From: an uncultured Propionibacteriaceae bacterium
GTDB lineage: Bacteria > Actinomycetota > Actinomycetes > Propionibacteriales > Propionibacteriaceae
Length of the DNA stretch: 64,000 bases
Assembly: GCA_945911015.1 (NCBI GenBank)
Contig: CAMDZW010000002.1
Coordinates: 185,656 to 249,655, forward strand
Reading direction: 5' to 3'
The notes beneath the pieces are model-generated. The model was given only the letters and a program-made list of their open reading frames with translations. It was not told where the DNA came from and made no database searches. A program made the position numbers and the translations under genes. Of this stretch, positions 17,567-25,649 are shown one piece after another. Within the stretch, counting starts at the first letter, position 1. Each line of letters starts with the position of its first letter.

Positions 17567-19006
17567 TTGTCCGAGCGACCCCCCACCATTGGCCGACGTG
17601 CCCTGTTGCAGCGCGGTCTGGTGCAGGGCCTGGCGGTGGCCGCGGTCGGCGCCGGTCTGGCCGGATGCACCCCGGACGAGGAACCACCCGACCCAGGGGT
17701 GCCGCCGGAGCCGAGCGTGTCGGTGACACCGTCGGCAGCAGAGAATCCGTTCGGGGTCGACCCCGAGGACACGTTGGACCTGGTCGCCTTTCCCGGTCGC
17801 TACGGTGCCCCCACGTTCACGGCCCTGGCTGCGCTGCACACCAAGGCCTGGGGGCCGGGGCTGCGAGTCACCGAGGCGGCCAAGATCGAATCGACCCTCG
17901 AGCCACTGTTCGAGGCCGACGAACCACCGGACGTCTTCGTCAACGGGGGACCGGAGTCGTTGCCGCTGACGCAGGCCGTCGCCGAGGGACGCCTGGCCGA
18001 TCTGGAACCGCTGCTCGATGCGCCCACGGTCGATGACCCGGGGATCACCGTGCGGGAGCTGCTGTTGCCCTCGGTGATCGCGGCCGGCAGTGTCGACGGC
18101 AAGGTGCGCGAGCTCCACTACGCGCTGGCTGTCTGGGGTCTGTGGCACTCCAGTGAACAGTTCGACCAGTACGGGTGGGCGCCGGCCACCACCATGGACG
18201 CTTTTGTCGATCTGCTCGACGACATCGCCGTGCAGACCTCCCTCCCACCACTGGTGACCGCCGGCCTCCATGCCGAGTCACTGGCGACACTGCTGTGCCA
18301 CCAGGGGGTCAAGCAGGGTGGGCTCGAGGTGCTCACCAAGCTGGACAATCTCGAGCCCGATGCCTGGACCCAGGATCCGGTCTTCTTCGCCGCCCACCGC
18401 TGGGAGGAGATTGCGGCCGAGGGCTGGATCCATCCCGATTCGGCCATGCTCGACCAGTTGGCCGCCGAGGAACTGTGGGCCGGTGGGGGTGCCGCCCTCG
18501 TACCGGGTGCCTCGTGGTTGGCCAGCGAGATCGAACTCCCCGACGGTCTCACCCCCGGCTTTGCCAGCCTGCCGCTGCTCGCCGAGGACGACCAGCTCCC
18601 ATACAGTGCGCTGGGCACCGATCCCGGACTGCCGCTGGCCGTGTGTGAGGCGGCTGACAACCGTGCTGGAGGGCTGGAGTTCTTGCGTACCCTGCTCAGC
18701 GAGGACGGGATGCGGACCTTCCACGAGCAGACCGGCAGCGTCTGTGCCGTGGTCGGTGCGGCCGATCAGGTGTCGGATCCGTCGCCGACCCTGGCTGCCA
18801 CCCTCGATGCGGTCGCCGCAGCAGGGGAGGACCTGTTCGATCTGCGCTGTCTGCGCTGGTACGGCGAGCTGCGGACCACGGCACGCGACACCACCCGCCG
18901 ACTCCTGGCCGCCGAGATCACCGCCGACCAGTTCGTGGCGACCATGCAGCAGGTCACCGACCGCATCGCCGGCGATCCGACGGTCACCAAGTTCCAGCGC
19001 GACTAG
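17567..19006 (+). CDS. extracellular solute-binding lipoprotein, NgcE-like
   Basis: A 479-residue ABC-type sugar-binding protein. The N-terminus has R-R-A-L-L-Q-R-G-L followed by a hydrophobic stretch and lipobox L-A-G-C (Cys about 29), then a Pro/Glu/Ser linker to about residue 60. The mature part follows the family 1 solute-binding fold and resembles NgcE (N-acetylglucosamine/chitobiose binding) in general pattern. The TTG start has GAGGAG six bases upstream. No permease or ATPase genes follow; the next gene is convergent and the stop codons share the palindrome CTAG. The GlcNAc-type kinase is divergent, 57 bases away. It is an orphan binding protein here. Confidence 0.8.
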   Translation: MSERPPTIGRRALLQRGLVQGLAVAAVGAGLAGCTPDEEPPDPGVPPEPSVSVTPSAAENPFGVDPEDTLDLVAFPGRYGAPTFTALAALHTKAWGPGLRVTEAAKIESTLEPLFEADEPPDVFVNGGPESLPLTQAVAEGRLADLEPLLDAPTVDDPGITVRELLLPSVIAAGSVDGKVRELHYALAVWGLWHSSEQFDQYGWAPATTMDAFVDLLDDIAVQTSLPPLVTAGLHAESLATLLCHQGVKQGGLEVLTKLDNLEPDAWTQDPVFFAAHRWEEIAAEGWIHPDSAMLDQLAAEELWAGGGAALVPGASWLASEIELPDGLTPGFASLPLLAEDDQLPYSALGTDPGLPLAVCEAADNRAGGLEFLRTLLSEDGMRTFHEQTGSVCAVVGAADQVSDPSPTLAATLDAVAAAGEDLFDLRCLRWYGELRTTARDTTRRLLAAEITADQFVATMQQVTDRIAGDPTVTKFQRD

Positions 19007-20382
19007 CCTTCGGTCGGAGTCGGATCCACCGGGCCGGTCGACGACCCGGACGCGCGGCCGGGGCGCACCGCCAGCACGACGGTGACCACGGTGAGCGCGA
19101 CCAGCCCGAGATTGCGGACCGTCAGCACGGCGGTGGCGGCGGCCAACAACCCCGGATCCACGGGAGTGCCCGGTGCCGCTGTCAGCGGCGGGTAACAGAT
19201 CGGGTAGAGCAGATGAGTGGCAGCGCCGAGCGCGATCACCGACCAGGCCAGCGCCGAGCTGATCCGGGCCCGACGGCGGGCCGCCTCACTGTCACCACCT
19301 GAGGACAACAGCCCGACCGCGATCGGTCCGGCCAGCCACAACATGTACTGGGTGGAGAAGGTCTTGTTGGTGATGATCAGCACCAACAAGATGGCCAGCG
19401 CCACCATGGCGATCCGCCACGACACCTCACTGGCCGAACGGTTGGCCGCAACCCGCAGTTGCACGGTCAGCAGGACGGCCAACGCGAGGATGACCAGAGC
19501 GCCGACCAGGGTGGCGACCGAGGCCGCCTGGATCAGCGACTCCCGGCCGGGTCCGGTCATGATTTCGAACGCGTTGTACGACGACAGCTCGATCGGCCAT
19601 CGGTCAGGATCGCTCACCCGGGCCACCATGAGCGGGGTGGCCACGATGGACTCGATCTGCAGGCCGCGGTCGGACTGCCAGGTCAGCGGTGAGACCAACC
19701 GGTCCCACCCGCCCTGGACCAGACTGATCAGCGCCAACCCGGCACCGGTGCCGACAAAGGCTGCGGTCATCGGCCAGCGACGGTCGCGACGGGGAAACAG
19801 CGCCAGCCAGGTCACGGCCGGCCACAGCTTGGTCGCCGCGCCGATCGCGGCCAGGACTCCGGCCACCACGGGGCGGGTGGCGGCCAGGACCAGGGCCGCC
19901 CCGACCAGCACGGCCGGCAACATGTCGAATCGCAGCCAGCACAGCGGGCCCAGCACCAGGGTGAAGATCAGCCAGAAGTCGATGGCTGCACTGCGACGCC
20001 GACCCGCGCTGCGCCACAACAGCCAGGTGAAACCGGCATCCAGGGCGGCCATCAGCACCACGAAGCCGATCGCGTAGAGCAACGGGTGGGCGAAACTCAA
20101 CAGGTCCGGAAGCTGCAGCACCCACACGGCGGGATTGGGATACTCCAACATCACCTCGCCGATGTGCCCACCGGCACGCAGCTTTTCCTGGTAGTAGAAC
20201 GGGTCGTTGTGGGCCCAGTTCTCGGCCGGGGTGATGATCGCGACCAACATCAAGGCACGGGTGAGCAGCCAGATCAGCACCAGTCGGGTGCTCGGGCCGA
20301 GGCCGGCGATCCAGCTGGGCCGGACCAGACGGCCCAGGATGGGGTCGGAGGGGGGAACGGACACGAGGCCAGAGTCTTGCAT
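19003..20382 (-). CDS. GT87-family membrane glycosyltransferase (polyprenyl-phosphate mannosyltransferase-like)
   Basis: A 459-residue polytopic protein with about eleven hydrophobic segments. The first extracytoplasmic loop holds the acidic pair E-N-W-A-H-N-D and the following D-P-F-Y-Y, as in GT-C/GT87 (DUF2029) enzymes that use polyprenyl-phosphate-mannose to build cell-envelope glycolipids. W-A-H-N-D-P-F-Y-Y is at about residues 56-64, and A-T-K-L-W-P near 180. Its stop overlaps the stop of the convergent binding-protein gene by four bases (CTAG). Acceptor and role cannot be read from sequence. Confidence 0.78.
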   Translation of the reverse strand: MQDSGLVSVPPSDPILGRLVRPSWIAGLGPSTRLVLIWLLTRALMLVAIITPAENWAHNDPFYYQEKLRAGGHIGEVMLEYPNPAVWVLQLPDLLSFAHPLLYAIGFVVLMAALDAGFTWLLWRSAGRRRSAAIDFWLIFTLVLGPLCWLRFDMLPAVLVGAALVLAATRPVVAGVLAAIGAATKLWPAVTWLALFPRRDRRWPMTAAFVGTGAGLALISLVQGGWDRLVSPLTWQSDRGLQIESIVATPLMVARVSDPDRWPIELSSYNAFEIMTGPGRESLIQAASVATLVGALVILALAVLLTVQLRVAANRSASEVSWRIAMVALAILLVLIITNKTFSTQYMLWLAGPIAVGLLSSGGDSEAARRRARISSALAWSVIALGAATHLLYPICYPPLTAAPGTPVDPGLLAAATAVLTVRNLGLVALTVVTVVLAVRPGRASGSSTGPVDPTPTEG

Positions 20383-20550
20383 GCCCGTATCAATGAGGAA
20401 ACCCCCATGGTGTTGCTGAACGGGTCACACCTCACGCGGCAGTGTGAGGGGAGGGATCGTCGTCGGTCCGGACAGTGTTCGTCACCCTCCGCGGGGCGAG
20501 GGAACCGGTTCGCCCGTCATCGGTGTAGGTGGTACTGTTCCCTCTGCCCA

Positions 20551-20622
20551 GCCCCCGTAGCTCAGGGGATAGAGCACCGCCCTCCGGAGGCGGGTGCGCA
20601 GGTTCGAATCCTGCCGGGGGCG
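20551..20622 (+). tRNA. tRNA-Arg (anticodon CCG)
   Basis: A 72-base cloverleaf: acceptor GCCCCCG pairs with CGGGGGC, D stem GCTC/GAGC, anticodon stem CCGCC/GGCGG with loop CTCCGGA (anticodon CCG), four-base variable loop, and T arm GCAGG-TTCGAAT-CCTGC. The CCA end is not encoded. It reads CGG codons, which are frequent in this genome. Confidence 0.97.
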
Positions 20623-20633
20623 CTTGGGAAACA

Positions 20634-20660
20634 CCCCGGCCAGACACGGTCTGGCCGGGG
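20634..20660 (+). terminator. intrinsic terminator after tRNA-Arg
   Basis: A perfect 12-bp stem (CCCCGGCCAGAC pairing with GTCTGGCCGGGG) with an ACG loop, 11 bases after the tRNA and followed by TTTGTG. Confidence 0.9.
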
Positions 20661-20731
20661 TTTGTGCTGTCCAGTCGGACTCCGGGTGTGGGTGAGGCCA
20701 CAGTGAAGTGGGGAACTCGATGGTTGCGTCC

Positions 20732-20737
20732 TATGCT
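20732..20737 (+). promoter_or_regulatory. -10 box (TATGCT) of the lipoprotein gene
   Basis: TATGCT ends six bases before the GTG at 20744. This decides the start of the lipoprotein gene against longer in-frame choices at 20708 and 20720, which lie upstream of or across this box. Confidence 0.55.
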
Positions 20738-20743
20738 CGGCGC

Positions 20744-21271
20744 GTGTTCTCAGGTCGGATGTTCGTCGGTGTCGTGGCAGCGGTGATGCTGCTTCTTGCA
20801 ACGGCGGGGTGCAACATGCCCTCAGGCTCCAGTGCACCGCCGCCGGCAGTGATCCGGCAGTCAGCGCCGCCGTGGTCCGCCCCCCGTGATGCGGTGTCCT
20901 ACATCGACGAGGCAGGACTGGTCGCCGAGCCGCTCGACACCACCACCAATCAACGCATCATCGACCTCGAGGTCGTCATCGACGGACAGCCGGTCGAGAT
21001 TCCCGCCTACCTGGGGATCGACCGGATCCGTGCACTCCAGGCCGCCGCCCACACCCACGACACCAGTGGTGAGGTGTGGCTCGAGGGCAGCGAAGCGGCC
21101 GAGGTGACGTTGGGACAGTTCTTCATCCTGTGGGGTGTCCGGTTCGACGGCGAGTGTCTCGGCGCTGCCTGTGGTGGAATCACTGTTCTGGCCGACGGCA
21201 ACCCGGTGAGCGACCCCCTCTCGCTGGTGCTGGCGACGACCCACACCGTACGGGTGGAGGCCCGGTCCTGA
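20744..21271 (+). CDS. secreted lipoprotein, function unknown
   Basis: A 175-residue protein. With the GTG start at 20744 it opens with a short basic N-region, a hydrophobic core and lipobox A-T-A-G-C (Cys about 23), then a Ser/Pro linker. The mature part has G-E-V-W-L-E-G near residue 110 and ends in a domain with two cysteines (G-E-C-L-G-A-A-C-G-G) that could form a disulfide outside the cell. No enzyme motif is recognisable. It stands between the tRNA terminator and lysA. Confidence 0.7.
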   Translation: MFSGRMFVGVVAAVMLLLATAGCNMPSGSSAPPPAVIRQSAPPWSAPRDAVSYIDEAGLVAEPLDTTTNQRIIDLEVVIDGQPVEIPAYLGIDRIRALQAAAHTHDTSGEVWLEGSEAAEVTLGQFFILWGVRFDGECLGAACGGITVLADGNPVSDPLSLVLATTHTVRVEARS

Positions 21272-21344
21272 CTCGGGCCGAAGGTGAGTTCGGGGAACGG
21301 GATGACCCGATGGTGACCGTCCTCGATCTGGCACAGTTCAGGTC

Positions 21345-22796
21345 ATGACCCACACCCATGTCGCCGGTGCGATCCACCAGGACGTCGGCCACCGGGGTCC
21401 TGCCTGGCTGCAGGTCCCCGAGGACGTCAATGCCTTGTTGCCGCAGCTGTGGAGCGAAGGGGTCACCAAGACCGATGACGGGGTGCTGGCGGTGGCCGGA
21501 GTCACGGTCGCCGAGATCGCTGATCGAGTCGGCACCGCTGCGCTGGTCTTCGACGAAGCCGACTTCCGAGCCCGTGCGCGTGCTTTCGCCGATGCATTCG
21601 CCGGCTGGGACGTCTACTACGCCGGCAAGTCCTTCCTGTCGACCGGGGTGGCCCGGTGGATCGCCGAGGAAGGCCTTCACCTCGACACCTGCACCGGTGG
21701 CGAGTTGACCGTCGCTCTGCGAGCCGGCGTCGACCCGGCCCGGATCGGGCTGCACGGCAACAACAAGTCCGATGCCGAGATCGAGCTGGCCCTGACCAGC
21801 GGGATCGGTCGGATCGTGATCGACTCGATGCCCGAGATCGACCGAGTGTCGCAGATCGCGACCGAGCTCGGGGTGACGGCGCCGGTACTGGTCCGTGTCA
21901 CTCCCGGTGTCGAGGCGCACACCCACGAATACATTGCGACCGCCCGCGAGGACCAGAAGTTCGGCCTCTCCCTCAGCGGTGGTGACGCGCTCGAGGCACT
22001 GTTGGCCTGCCATGACGCACCCGGGCTCGACCTGCGCGGCATCCACTCCCACATCGGCTCGCAGATCTTTGATGCCGAGGGTTTCGAGGTGTCGGCTCGA
22101 CGCACCCTCGGCCTGCACGCCCAGTTCGCTGCCCGCACCGGTGTGGCGCTGCCCGAGCTCGACCTCGGCGGTGGTTTCGGTATCGCCTACACCTCGCAGG
22201 ACACCCCGAGCACGCCGATGGAACTGGCCACCCGGATCGGTGCGATCGTCGGTGCCGAATGTGCAGCCCTCGGCATCGACGTGCCGCGGCTGTCGATCGA
22301 GCCCGGTCGGGCCATCAGCGGACCGGCGGCTTTCATGCTCTATCGGGTCGGCACTGTCAAGGTCGTTCAGCTCGACGGAGGAGGGTCCAGGACCTATGTC
22401 TCGGTCGATGGTGGGATGAGCGACAACATCCGCACCGCCCTCTACGGGGCGTCGTACTCCGCGACCGTGGCGAACCGTCGCAGCAGTGCTGCTCCGGTGC
22501 TGGCCCGCGTGGTCGGCAAGCACTGTGAGAGTGGCGACATCGTCGTAAGGGATGAGTTCCTGCCCGGTGACGTGACCGCTGGTGATCTGATCGCTGTGCC
22601 AGCGTCCGGGGCCTATTCATACTCCATGGCGAGCAACTACAACCACGTGCCGCGGCCGCCGGTGGTGGCCGTGCGTGACGGCGAACTGTCGGTGCTGGTG
22701 CGACGTGAGACGATCGAAGACCTGCTGCGCTGCGATGTCGGGCAGGAGCCGGTGGACGGAGGGACTGGCGAGCGGTTTGCGGCCGCCGTCGACTAG
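21345..22796 (+). CDS. lysA: diaminopimelate decarboxylase
   Basis: A 483-residue PLP enzyme of fold type III that makes lysine from meso-diaminopimelate. Lys95 in V-Y-Y-A-G-K-S-F is the PLP-binding residue; H-S-H-I-G-S-Q-I and E-P-G-R-A-I follow, and C-E-S-G-D near residue 390 is the conserved Cys region contributed to the partner active site. The start ATG at 21345 gives normal actinobacterial length. In many actinobacteria lysA follows argS; here a tRNA-Arg gene and a lipoprotein gene precede it instead. It heads the lysA-hom-thrB cluster. Confidence 0.96.
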   Translation: MTHTHVAGAIHQDVGHRGPAWLQVPEDVNALLPQLWSEGVTKTDDGVLAVAGVTVAEIADRVGTAALVFDEADFRARARAFADAFAGWDVYYAGKSFLSTGVARWIAEEGLHLDTCTGGELTVALRAGVDPARIGLHGNNKSDAEIELALTSGIGRIVIDSMPEIDRVSQIATELGVTAPVLVRVTPGVEAHTHEYIATAREDQKFGLSLSGGDALEALLACHDAPGLDLRGIHSHIGSQIFDAEGFEVSARRTLGLHAQFAARTGVALPELDLGGGFGIAYTSQDTPSTPMELATRIGAIVGAECAALGIDVPRLSIEPGRAISGPAAFMLYRVGTVKVVQLDGGGSRTYVSVDGGMSDNIRTALYGASYSATVANRRSSAAPVLARVVGKHCESGDIVVRDEFLPGDVTAGDLIAVPASGAYSYSMASNYNHVPRPPVVAVRDGELSVLVRRETIEDLLRCDVGQEPVDGGTGERFAAAVD

Positions 22797-22874
22797 TCAC
22801 CGTCCACCAGTAGTCTCACCCCAGTCGCACACCCGGGCCCACCCCGCCCGGGGAGGAAACGAGGAACGTCACCC

Positions 22875-24305
22875 ATGTCTCACCCTGAGGACCCGGCCAA
22901 CCCCGGGAACGTGGCCCCTGTCCACCAGGAACCGAGGGCCCACCAGGAACCGAGGGCCCACCAGGAACCGAGGGCCCACCACGGGACCGAGCCTTTGCGC
23001 GTCGCGCTGCTCGGCTGCGGCAACGTCGGCTCCGAGGTTGCCCAGTTGCTCACCGGGCAGGCCGAGGACCTGGCCGCCCGGGTCGGCCGCCCCCTCGAGC
23101 TGGCCGGCATCGCCGTACGGCGTCCGCAGCGTGCCCGAGAACTCCCCGGAGTCGACCCGTCTCTGTTCACCGGTGACGCCGCCGCTCTGGTCTCACGCGA
23201 GGACGTCGACGTGGTCGTCGAGGTCATCGGTGGTCTGGAACCGGCCCGTAGCCTGATCCTGTCGGCCATGGCCAACGGCAAGTCGGTGGTCACCGCGAAC
23301 AAGCTGTTGCTCGCCGAGGACGGTGCGTCCCTGTTCGACGCGGCCGACCGCAATGGCGTCGATCTCTACTTCGAAGCCGCCGTCGCGGGTGCCATCCCGA
23401 TCATCCGACCACTGCGCGAGTCCCTGGTCGGCGATGAGATCACCGCCGTCACCGGCATTGTCAACGGCACCACGAACTTCATCCTGGACAAGATGCACAC
23501 TGTCGGGTCGACCTTCGCTGAGACGCTGGCCGAGGCCCAGGAACTTGGCTATGCCGAGGCTGACCCGACCGCCGATGTCGAGGGGTTCGATGCGGCAGCA
23601 AAGGCCGCCATCCTGTCGAGTCTGGCCTTCCACACTCGGGTCCGTGCCGAGGATGTCCATCGCGAGGGCATCACCGAGGTCACCGGCGCCGACATCGCCT
23701 CGGCCAAGGACATGGGCTGTGTGGTCAAGTTGTTGGCGATCTGCCGACTCACCGAGGAGAACCCGCCACGGGTCTCGGCCCGGGTCCATCCGGCGATGAT
23801 CCCAGCGACCCATCCACTGGCTTCTGTGGGGGAGGCCTTCAACGCCGTCTTCGTTGAGTCGAAGTCGGCCGGGAAGTTGATGTTCTACGGTCCCGGCGCC
23901 GGTGGCGCCCCGACCGCCAGTGCGGTGATGGGTGACCTGGTCACCGTCGCCCGCAACCGGGTCCGTGGTGCGGCCGGGCCGGGCGAGTCGAGCTATGCCC
24001 GACGCGAAGTGGCACCGATCGACTCGGTCGTCACTCGGTACCACATCTGCCTCCAGGTCAGTGACACTCCGGGGGTGCTGGCCACCATTGCCGGCTGTTT
24101 CGCCGCGCAAGGGGTGTCCCTGCAAGCCGTACGGCAGCAGACCGGTGATGGCCACCACGATGCCGACAGCGACGGACCGTCGGCCAGTCTGGTGCTGGTC
24201 ACCCATGAGGCGACTGATGCCGCACTGGCGGCCACCGTCGAGGCCCTGCGCGAGCTGCCCGACGTGGCCGAGGTGAGCAGCGTGATGCGGGTGGAGGCGC
24301 ACTGA
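22875..24305 (+). CDS. hom: homoserine dehydrogenase
   Basis: A 476-residue enzyme reducing aspartate semialdehyde to homoserine. Residues 1-40 are a low-complexity tail holding three H-Q-E-P-R-A hexapeptides (residues 17-34). The NAD(P)-binding domain then starts at L-L-G-C-G-N-V-G-S-E-V, followed by the catalytic domain (G-I-V-N-G-T-T-N-F-I-L, E-A-D-P-T-A-D-V-E-G) and a C-terminal ACT domain (about residues 390-470) for threonine feedback. The ATG has GAGGAA upstream. Hom proteins normally begin near the Rossmann loop, so the repeat tail is an add-on. Its stop overlaps the thrB start (TGATG). Confidence 0.95.
   Translation: MSHPEDPANPGNVAPVHQEPRAHQEPRAHQEPRAHHGTEPLRVALLGCGNVGSEVAQLLTGQAEDLAARVGRPLELAGIAVRRPQRARELPGVDPSLFTGDAAALVSREDVDVVVEVIGGLEPARSLILSAMANGKSVVTANKLLLAEDGASLFDAADRNGVDLYFEAAVAGAIPIIRPLRESLVGDEITAVTGIVNGTTNFILDKMHTVGSTFAETLAEAQELGYAEADPTADVEGFDAAAKAAILSSLAFHTRVRAEDVHREGITEVTGADIASAKDMGCVVKLLAICRLTEENPPRVSARVHPAMIPATHPLASVGEAFNAVFVESKSAGKLMFYGPGAGGAPTASAVMGDLVTVARNRVRGAAGPGESSYARREVAPIDSVVTRYHICLQVSDTPGVLATIAGCFAAQGVSLQAVRQQTGDGHHDADSDGPSASLVLVTHEATDAALAATVEALRELPDVAEVSSVMRVEAH
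22923..22976. repeat. 18-bp tandem repeat, three identical copies, in the hom N-terminal codons
   Basis: caccaggaaccgagggcc repeats exactly at 22923-22940, 22941-22958 and 22959-22976, coding H-Q-E-P-R-A three times in frame. A partial fourth copy (cacca) follows. Confidence 0.97.
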
Positions 24306-25195
24306 TGGAGCCAGCCGTGACCGTCCGGGTCCCTGCCACTGCGGCCAATCTCGGACCGGGATTCGACTCCTGCGGATTGGCCTTGGGCTGGTACGACACG
24401 ATCACGGCCACCAGGACCGAGGCCGGGCTGGAGGTTGACCTCAGCGGTGAAGGGGCCGACAGCCTGCCTCGCGACGAGACCCATCTGGTGGTCAGCTGCA
24501 TCAGGCAGGGCCTGACCGACCTGGGCTCAGAGGTCGACGGTCTGCGGCTCCGGGCCCACAACACCATCCCGCACGGCAAGGGCCTCGGCTCATCGGCCTC
24601 GGCCATCGTGGTCGGTCTGGCTGCGGCTTGGGGACTGGCTCGGCCGGGCCAGGATCTGGATCGCGACTGGCTGGTGCGGCTGTCGGGGCGGCTGGAGGGC
24701 CACCCGGACAACTCCTCTGCGGCGGTGCTGGGTGGTTTCGTGGTCGCCTGGGAACAGACCCGTACAGGGACAGCCCGAGCCGTCCGACTGCCGGTGGCCG
24801 AGCAGGTGGCGGCACTGGTGTACGTGCCGGATCTGGTGCTGCCGACCCACGCGGCGCGTGGAATGCTGCCCAGCCAGGTGCCCCATGCCGATGCCGCCCG
24901 CAATGCCAGTCGAGCGGCTCTGCTGACCGTGGCGTTGACCCAGCGGCCCGATCTGCTGTGGGACGCGACCGAGGACTGGCTGCACCAGAGTCAGCGGGCA
25001 CCGCGCCTGGGCGACTCGTACGCACTGCTGACCGAACTGCGCGGTCGGGGACATGCGGCGGTCATTGCCGGCGCCGGGCCCACCGTGCTGGTGCTGGGCG
25101 AACGGGATCGGTTGGCCGAGTTGGCCGAGGTGAACCGGCCGGGATTCCGAGCAGAGCTGTTGGCTGTAGGCGACGGTGTTTCGTTCGTCCCCTGA
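24305..25195 (+). CDS. thrB: homoserine kinase
   Basis: A 296-residue GHMP kinase phosphorylating homoserine for threonine synthesis. Motifs: P-A-T-A-A-N-L-G-P-G-F-D-S near residues 10-22, ATP loop P-H-G-K-G-L-G-S-S-A-S-A near 90-101, and a C-terminal V-I-A-G-A-G-P-T-V-L. The ATG at 24305 uses the last base of the hom stop. The threonine synthase gene thrC, usually between hom and thrB in actinobacteria, is not here. Confidence 0.95.
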   Translation: MEPAVTVRVPATAANLGPGFDSCGLALGWYDTITATRTEAGLEVDLSGEGADSLPRDETHLVVSCIRQGLTDLGSEVDGLRLRAHNTIPHGKGLGSSASAIVVGLAAAWGLARPGQDLDRDWLVRLSGRLEGHPDNSSAAVLGGFVVAWEQTRTGTARAVRLPVAEQVAALVYVPDLVLPTHAARGMLPSQVPHADAARNASRAALLTVALTQRPDLLWDATEDWLHQSQRAPRLGDSYALLTELRGRGHAAVIAGAGPTVLVLGERDRLAELAEVNRPGFRAELLAVGDGVSFVP

Positions 25196-25649
25196 ACTCT
25201 CTGGCCGTACTGCCGTGAGCCAGAACAGGACACCCGCCGAGCCTGATGACGACACGCGGGTCCAAAGATGCGTTGCTTGGGCGTCAGTGTTATTGTGATC
25301 AGCAGAACACGGCGGCTCGTCCGATCGATGTGACCCAATCCCAGATGATCTCCAAGCTCCTTGCCGAGATGTCGGAGTCACTGGTGGGCGTACGGACAGG
25401 TGTTGTGTTTCCACCGTCAGGTCCCGGTGGGCGCGTACGGCCTCTGGCCAGCGTGGTGCCGATCGGCACTCTTCCTCTCGGAGCGGGCATCTTCCTTGCT
25501 TCGTCCGGATCGGGCCTGAACCCATAGACCAGCTGGTGACTCCTGTACGGGCTCACACAGTGCCGTGGGTACGCACTGCGCGATGGTGCAGTGCCCACAG
25601 CAGGCGGTGCCGGAGCACGCTGGCTGGACTCCTTTCCGAAAGGATTTTC
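25196..25649 (+). promoter_or_regulatory. long structured leader region upstream of rho
   Basis: This 454-base gap has no convincing gene. It holds a 14-bp perfect palindrome GTGCCGATCGGCAC (25456-25469) and a strong hairpin at 25565-25598, with stem GCACTGC (25573-25579) pairing with GCAGTGC (25588-25594) and an outer GTGG/CCAC. Just before the start, CCTTT (25631-25635) can pair with AAAGG (25639-25643), which is the rho ribosome binding site. Third-position GC of the possible reading frames is low for this genome. A 5' control region for rho is likely; rho is autoregulated in other bacteria. Confidence 0.5.

Noticed and set aside
25456..25469. The 14-bp palindrome GTGCCGATCGGCAC as a specific operator
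   Set aside because: No known regulator consensus matches, and GC-rich palindromes of this size can arise by chance. It is reported only as part of the rho leader.
25246..25527. A possible 93-codon ORF in the rho leader
   Set aside because: Third-position GC is much lower than in neighbouring genes, there is no ribosome binding site, and no family is recognisable. It may be non-coding leader sequence.
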